Shown here in pieces: positions 60,024 through 64,000 of a DNA stretch of 64,000 nt (its first letter is position 1; every line of letters starts with the position of its first letter). The notes beneath the pieces are model-generated. The model had not been told where the DNA came from, made no database searches, and saw nothing but the letters and a program-made list of their open reading frames with translations. The translations under genes were made by a program, and so were the position numbers. Origin of the DNA: VXYL01 sp965199945 (GTDB lineage Bacteria > Pseudomonadota > Gammaproteobacteria > Pseudomonadales > Azotimanducaceae). The DNA is taken from contig OZ241354.1 in assembly GCA_965199945.1 (NCBI GenBank), forward strand, positions 4,154,001 to 4,218,000, in the 5' to 3' direction.

Positions 60024-60541
60024 CCCGCGCCGTCATCGCCGCCATCGGCCAGGATCGACCGGGCATCGTCGCCGAGATCTCCGAGGTGGTGAACGATCTG
60101 AATCTCTCCATCGAGGACAGCCGTATGACGGTGCTCGGCGGCGAGTTCGCAGTGCTGATGTCCGTCGCCGGCGGCACCCTGCCGCTGCAGCGCCTAGAGA
60201 CCAAGCTCGGCTCGCTGGCCGAGCGCATGGACCTGGCGTTTCTCTTCCGCCGCACCGACGAGCGCTCGAACGTCGAAGGGCGCGTCCCCTACACCATCAG
60301 CGTGACGGCGATGGATCATCCCGGCATCGTGCATCGCGTGGCGGCGTTCTTCTCCTCGCAGCAGATCAACATCCACAACATGGACACGGTCACGGAACGC
60401 GCGCCGCACACCGGCACGCCGATCTTCTCGCTGGTGATGGAAGTGGAAGTGCCGCCGGAGATCAGAATCGTGGAGCTGCGCGACAGCTTCTTCTACTTCT
60501 GCGACGACCACGATCTGGACGGCGAAATGCGCCCGTCCTAA
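60020..60541 (+). CDS. gcvR: Two-ACT-domain protein, GcvR-like
   Basis: The 173-residue product has two ACT domains: VIAAIGQDRPGIVAEISEVV (1-80) and ISVTAMDHPGIVHRVAAFFS (about 93-170), each with the DxPGIV turn that binds amino acids. GcvR, a protein of this type, senses glycine and restrains the glycine-cleavage activator GcvA. The GTG start overlaps the stop of the glycyl-tRNA synthetase gene (GTGA), which supports a glycine-related role. No gcv genes are in the window. A looser assignment is ACT-domain regulator of unknown ligand. Confidence 0.8.
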   Translation: MTRAVIAAIGQDRPGIVAEISEVVNDLNLSIEDSRMTVLGGEFAVLMSVAGGTLPLQRLETKLGSLAERMDLAFLFRRTDERSNVEGRVPYTISVTAMDHPGIVHRVAAFFSSQQINIHNMDTVTERAPHTGTPIFSLVMEVEVPPEIRIVELRDSFFYFCDDHDLDGEMRPS

Positions 60542-60569
60542 AGGCCGTTCGGCTCGCAGCGCCAAGGCG

Positions 60570-61196
60570 ATGAGCGCCACCCCGGATTCCCCGCGTTCGA
60601 CCCATTTGACGCGGCTCGAACACCGCGTGTCGACCAGCCGGCGCGAGTGCCGCAACACGCACCGCGGCGGCGTGTTCTGGATGACGGGCCTCTCCGGCGC
60701 CGGCAAATCCACGCTGGCGTTCGCCTTGGAGGATGCGCTCTTCCAGCGCGGCTACCAGGTCTACGTCCTCGACGGCGACAACATGCGCCACGGCCTCAAC
60801 CGCGACCTCGCGTTCTCGCAGCGGGACCGCGCCGAAAACGTGCGCCGGGTGGGCGAAGTCGCAGCGCTGTTCGCCGACGCCGGCTTCGTCTGCGTCTCCG
60901 CCTTCATCTCGCCCTACCGCTCGGACCGGGACGCGGCGCGCACCGCGGCGGCCGGCAAGTTCCACGAAGTGTATTTGGACGTCGACCTCGCCACGTGCGA
61001 AAGGCGCGATCCGAAGGGCCTCTACAAGCTCGCCCGCGCCGGCGAGATCGCCGACTTCACGGGCGTCTCCGCGCCCTACGAAGCGCCCGTTCGCCCGGAG
61101 CTAGTGATCCCCACCGGCAGCCAGACCATCCAACGCAGCATCGATGTGGCCATCGAATACATCGTCGCGCACTTTCGGTTGCCGGAAGGTCGGTGA
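60570..61196 (+). CDS. cysC: Adenylylsulfate (APS) kinase
   Basis: CysC phosphorylates adenosine-5'-phosphosulfate to PAPS, the sulfate donor for reduction and for sulfotransferases. The 208-residue product shows the P-loop MTGLSGAGKSTLAFALEDAL, YVLDGDNMRHGLNRDLAFSQ, RRVGEVAALFADAGFVCVSA, and CERRDPKGLYKLARAGEIAD, all hallmarks of the family. The serine of the phosphorylated-intermediate position is present in SAFISPYRSDRD. It stands alone (no cysDN beside it). The sulfotransferase at 23458 may use its product. The CRISPR array begins only 22 bp after its stop codon. Confidence 0.96.
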   Translation: MSATPDSPRSTHLTRLEHRVSTSRRECRNTHRGGVFWMTGLSGAGKSTLAFALEDALFQRGYQVYVLDGDNMRHGLNRDLAFSQRDRAENVRRVGEVAALFADAGFVCVSAFISPYRSDRDAARTAAAGKFHEVYLDVDLATCERRDPKGLYKLARAGEIADFTGVSAPYEAPVRPELVIPTGSQTIQRSIDVAIEYIVAHFRLPEGR

Positions 61197-61383
61197 GCAG
61201 GGCGGCATGGTAGACGGCCGGTTCGTCCCGCGTGTACGGGGGAACTCCTAACGCCAACCATGACTAGCCCATCAGAGTTCCGTTCATCCCCGCGTGTGCG
61301 GGGAACTCGCGCTGGCGGGGGGACCAGACGCTGCGTGGCTGAACTCGGGTGCGCCGCAAAGCGGCTAGGGGAGCCCTCGAAGC

Positions 61384-61500
61384 TCAGTCGTCCGAGTCCT
61401 CCGGCGCGAAAAGCTCCGCCAGCAGGCCAAGCCCGAAGTGGACGATCCCCCACGCGCAGAACGCGGACAGCGCAAGCCAAACGAAAACTAGGACAAGCAT
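61384..61500 (-). CDS. Possible 38-residue membrane peptide
   Basis: A short frame from ATG 61500 reads a membrane helix (MLVLVFVWLALSAFCAWGIV) and an acidic end (FAPEDSDD). No ribosome-binding site precedes it; the sequence upstream is the complement of one serving the opposite strand. It lies in foreign DNA inside the decayed array. It could be a phage peptide or chance. Confidence 0.25.
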   Translation of the reverse strand: MLVLVFVWLALSAFCAWGIVHFGLGLLAELFAPEDSDD

Positions 61501-61514
61501 CGGAGGAGCTTAGC

Positions 61515-61560
61515 ATGGCGGACGATCTGCGGATCGGCATCCGGCTCACGGCGGACGGCA
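61515..61560 (+). pseudogene. Start of a phage tail tape-measure-like gene, cut off by a CRISPR repeat
   Basis: GGAGGAGCTTAGC precedes an ATG that begins MADDLRIGIRLTADGS, closely like the first residues of many phage tape-measure proteins. After 15 codons the frame runs into GCGGGGAACTC, the right half of a CRISPR repeat. So a piece of phage DNA much longer than a spacer has entered the array. The assignment rests on the N-terminal likeness only. Confidence 0.35.
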
Positions 61561-61786
61561 GCGGGGAACTCGCCTGCACGGCAGCCCGGGTGGCCGGCCC
61601 CCACGGTTCATCCCGGCGCGTTCGGGGATGCCGGCGGCCCATCGACGGGGAACCAACCGGCGACGCCGCGAAGAGCGGCGCCGTCCTCGATGTGTGCAGT
61701 TTCAGTTGCCATTGACAGGGAACTCCCGAAGACCGGATTCCTCGCCGGCCTCCTCAGCGGTCCATCCCCGCGTGTGCGGGGAACTC

Positions 61787-61935
61787 GTCGATCTCGATGT
61801 CGAATCGCATGTGCTAGTCTTCCTTCCGCCGCCGGGTAGGCCGGGTAATCCGCGATCCCGGTAGATGGTTTGCCGCTTGCGGGCGGCCAGCGTACTGCAT
61901 CGAGGGTCGCGTCTCGTCCCGGCGGCTATTCCGGC
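61787..61935 (-). repeat. Dispersed inverted-repeat element, copy 2, inside the CRISPR array
   Basis: The core 61828-61926 is bounded by GCCGCCGGG and CCCGGCGGC and matches copy 1 (8978-9082) in reverse orientation. The 39 bp before it (61787-61825) are identical to 62169-62207 and related to the flank of copy 1. The first 32 of these bases occupy the place of a spacer directly after the repeat 61758-61786. Confidence 0.75.
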
Positions 61936-62168
61936 ACCGCGCCCACAGCACTCGTAGCGCGACTCGCGCAGGTTCGCCGCCTGCACGTAGCTGGCGGTGC
62001 GCAGGTGGTTGCCCGTCGGGTTCATCCCGCGTGTGCGGGGAACTCCAGCTGGCCTTGCCCGTCGACACGAACCGCGCGAGCGTTCATCCCGCGTGTGCGG
62101 GGAACTCCAAGCGATGGGGCGAAGTTCATTCTGATTGACCGGTTCATCCCCGCGTGTGCGGGGAACTC

Positions 62169-62310
62169 GTCGATCTCGATGTCGAATCGCATGTGCTAGT
62201 CTTCCTTTTGCCGCCGGGTAGGCCGGGTAATCCGCTCTCCCGGTAGATGGTTGGCTTCGGTCATCGTACTGCATCGAGGGTGGCGTCTCGCCCCGGCGGC
62301 CTATTCCGAC
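62169..62310 (-). repeat. Dispersed inverted-repeat element, copy 3, inside the CRISPR array
   Basis: The core 62210-62300 is bounded by GCCGCCGGG and CCCGGCGGC. It is a shorter relative of copies 1 and 2, lacking part of the central region. The flank 62169-62207 is identical to that of copy 2, and both are preceded by a CRISPR repeat, so copies 2 and 3 arose by duplication of a repeat-flank-element unit. Confidence 0.75.
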
Positions 62311-62324
62311 GACACTGCGCCCCA

Positions 62325-64000
62325 CGGTTCATCCCCGCGTGTGCGGGGAACTCCCGAAGTCGCGGCCGACCGGCCGACCTTGAACAGCGGTTCATCCCCG
62401 CGTGTGCGGGGAACTCGTCGCGCACTTCGATGCCGAGTTCCTCGAAGACCGGTTCATCCCCGCGTGTGCGGGGAACTCGCTGACGGCAGTGCTGTCCACG
62501 CGCGTCGCTGGCGGTTCATCCCCGCGTGTGCGGGGAACTCGACGCGGCCGGCAACGCGACCATCGCTAGCGACGGTTCATCCCCGCGTGTGCGGGGAACT
62601 CGGATGGGCTGCGCCGAAGTTCATCCGCGACTTCGGTTCATCCCCGCGTGTGCGGGGAACTCGATTCCGAGCAAGCGGACACGCTGCAACGCGCCGGTTC
62701 ATCCCCGCGTGTGCGGGGAACTCGCCGCGGCCCGCGGCGTGGCGCTACCGCGTGGACGGTTCATCCCCGCGTGTGCGGGGAACTCGGCATTGTCGTACCT
62801 GGGATCAAGCGGCGACACGGTTCATCCCCGCGTGTGCGGGGAACTCGCGACGGCCACCGTCGTCGGCGGCAATCTCGTCGGTTCATCCCCGCGTGTGCGG
62901 GGAACTCTTCCGATTGATGCCGGTTGACGGCCGCGCCCATCGGTTCATCCCCGCGTGTGCGGGGAACTCGGATTGTCACGGTCAGAGCATTCCGCGGCGG
63001 GCGGTTCATCCCCGCGTGTGCGGGGAACTCGACGCGCTGGACGCTGTCGGCAAAGGGTTTTCCGGTTCATCCCCGCGTGTGCGGGGAACTCTTTGCGAAT
63101 CAACGGCTTACGCACCTTGCCCGCCGGTTCATCCCCGCGTGTGCGGGGAACTCGGCCTCCTCGGTGCAGTAGCGCACCAGCCTGGCGGTTCATCCCGCGT
63201 GTGCGGGGAACTCGCACGATGCACGGCACCGTCTCCAGACCGGCCTCCGGTTCATCCCCGCGTGTGCGGGGAACTCCCAAGAGCTCGACTGTCCGTAGGT
63301 GGATCCCGCGGTTCATCCCCGCGTGTGCGGGGAACTCGACGATCGCGGTTTCGGCATCCTGCCGCATCGCCGGTTCATCCCCGCGTGTGCGGGGAACTCG
63401 TCGCGCTGCCGGACGATCGTCACCGTCTCCGGCGGTTCATCCCCGCGTGTGCGGGGAACTCGCCGCGAAGCTCGGTAAAGCGCCGGATGGCGTCCGGTTC
63501 ATCCCCGCGTGTGCGGGGAACTCGACGGCCGTGCTGTCGCGCGCGTCCGATTTGGCCGGTTCATCCCCGCGTGTGCGGGGAACTCGCGCCGTTGTTGTCG
63601 GGAGCCGCCGTCCCATCCGGTTCATCCCCGCGTGTGCGGGGAACTCGGCGGCCACGGCCGCGCCGAGGGCCGGCAACGCCGGTTCATCCCCGCGTGTGCG
63701 GGGAACTCGCAGTGCGAAAGGAACGCCCGCAATTCGGCGTCGGTTCATCCCCGCGTGTGCGGGGAACTCCCAGCGCCGACGTGCTCAACCCTCGGTGCCT
63801 GCGGTTCATCCCCGCGTGTGCGGGGAACTCCGAGACACCCGCTACCGCTGGCTGCGGTACTCCGGTTCATCCCCGCGTGTGCGGGGAACTCCCGAACACC
63901 TCGAACTCAACGCGACGCCCTTGCGGTTCATCCCCGCGTGTGCGGGGAACTCATGTGCAACGCCGCCTCAATCCGGGACACCATCGGTTCATCCCCGCGT
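62325..64000 (-). CRISPR. CRISPR array, type I-E-like repeat, intact part; continues past the right edge
   Basis: Twenty-seven full repeats of 29 bp and one cut by the edge (63985) are present, starting at 62325, 62388, 62450, 62512, 62573, 62634, 62695, 62757 and so on at 61-63 bp. On the plus strand the repeat starts CGGTTCATCCCC and ends GCGGGGAACTC; the reverse complement (GAGTTCCCCGC...) matches type I-E repeats of Escherichia and relatives. Spacers are 32-34 nt. All repeats are alike except 63186-63213, one base shorter. By the usual orientation the leader should be to the right, beyond 64000, with cas genes not in this window. Protein-like open frames here are artefacts of the repeat. 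Confidence 0.97.

Larger units (their letters stand above)
61219..62168. CRISPR. Decayed, interrupted leader-distal part of the CRISPR array
   Basis: Recognisable repeats: 61219-61247 (degenerate, ...TGTACGGGGGAACTC), 61280-61308, a right half at 61561-61571, a left half at 61604-61614, a right half at 61718-61725, then 61758-61786, 62018-62045 and 62080-62107 (both one C short), and 62140-62168. The gaps 61248-61279, 61572-61603 and 61726-61757 are exactly 32 nt, as true spacers should be. Foreign DNA sits within broken repeats (about 61341-61560 and 61615-61717), and a dispersed element follows the 61758 repeat. Decay here fits the array being read from the right, so this is the oldest end. 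Confidence 0.85.

Noticed and set aside
61197..61247. Leader of the CRISPR array next to cysC
   Set aside because: The repeats at this end are degenerate and interrupted and the repeat orientation puts the leader at the other end, so only 22 bp separate cysC from an old repeat and no leader is here.
62247..63748. Open frames translating as repeated FIPACAGNS, HPRVCGEL and SSPRVRGT
   Set aside because: These are translations of the CRISPR repeat in different frames, not proteins.
1..64000. tRNA or rRNA genes
   Set aside because: No T-loop plus acceptor pattern or rRNA signature was recognised on reading both strands; a dedicated search was not possible.

Overview
The window is GC-rich (roughly two thirds G+C by eye), densely coded DNA from a Gram-negative bacterium. 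TonB-dependent receptor genes, TtcA, an IbaG-type BolA protein and a type I-E-like CRISPR repeat point to a proteobacterium, most likely an uncultured gammaproteobacterial lineage. The taxonomy is inference; no rRNA or tRNA gene was seen.

Layout. 1-8.9 kb: housekeeping and metabolic genes (dicarboxylate symporter cut by the left edge, rubredoxin, bolA-like/hisD, a two-gene nucleotidyltransferase module, amidohydrolase, MFS transporter, pepQ). 8.9-15.2 kb: an accessory graveyard holding a dispersed inverted-repeat element, a frameshifted brnT-like toxin with its antitoxin, an internally deleted copy of pepQ, an intact hicAB pair, a DNA methyltransferase whose restriction partner is dead, an hsdM fossil fused to a TonB-receptor fossil, and a retropepsin-like protease with a DUF433 remnant. 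15.7-20 kb: a 936-residue secreted multidomain protein and two nested transposase remnants. 20-29.2 kb: ABC permease, ttcA, sulfotransferase, a GPP34-cytochrome P450 fusion, an SRPBCC lipoprotein and a TonB-dependent receptor. 29.4-38.9 kb: surface glycan genes, including a tight four-gene operon (HAD-UbiA, DprE1-like, DprE2-like, AftB-like) that resembles the actinobacterial machinery for polyprenyl-phosphoryl-D-arabinose. 39-45.8 kb: uvrB, a PQQ dehydrogenase overlapping a PhyH-family dioxygenase, and an rmlB-like dehydratase. 45.9-57.7 kb: one 3933-codon gene for a giant repetitive secreted protein. 58-61.2 kb: a small coiled-coil membrane protein, glycyl-tRNA synthetase, an ACT-domain regulator and cysC. 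61.2-64 kb: a CRISPR array that continues past the right edge.

How parts fit. The arabinose-type operon, three GT2 domains, the GT-C enzyme and the dehydratase suggest a surface polysaccharide or glycoprotein modification. CysC (PAPS synthesis) could feed the sulfotransferase. The CRISPR array reads in its usual orientation on the minus strand, so leader and cas genes should lie beyond position 64000. Its left, oldest end is decayed and carries two copies of the dispersed element, joined to a spacer in a way that looks like recombination between a spacer and its own target.
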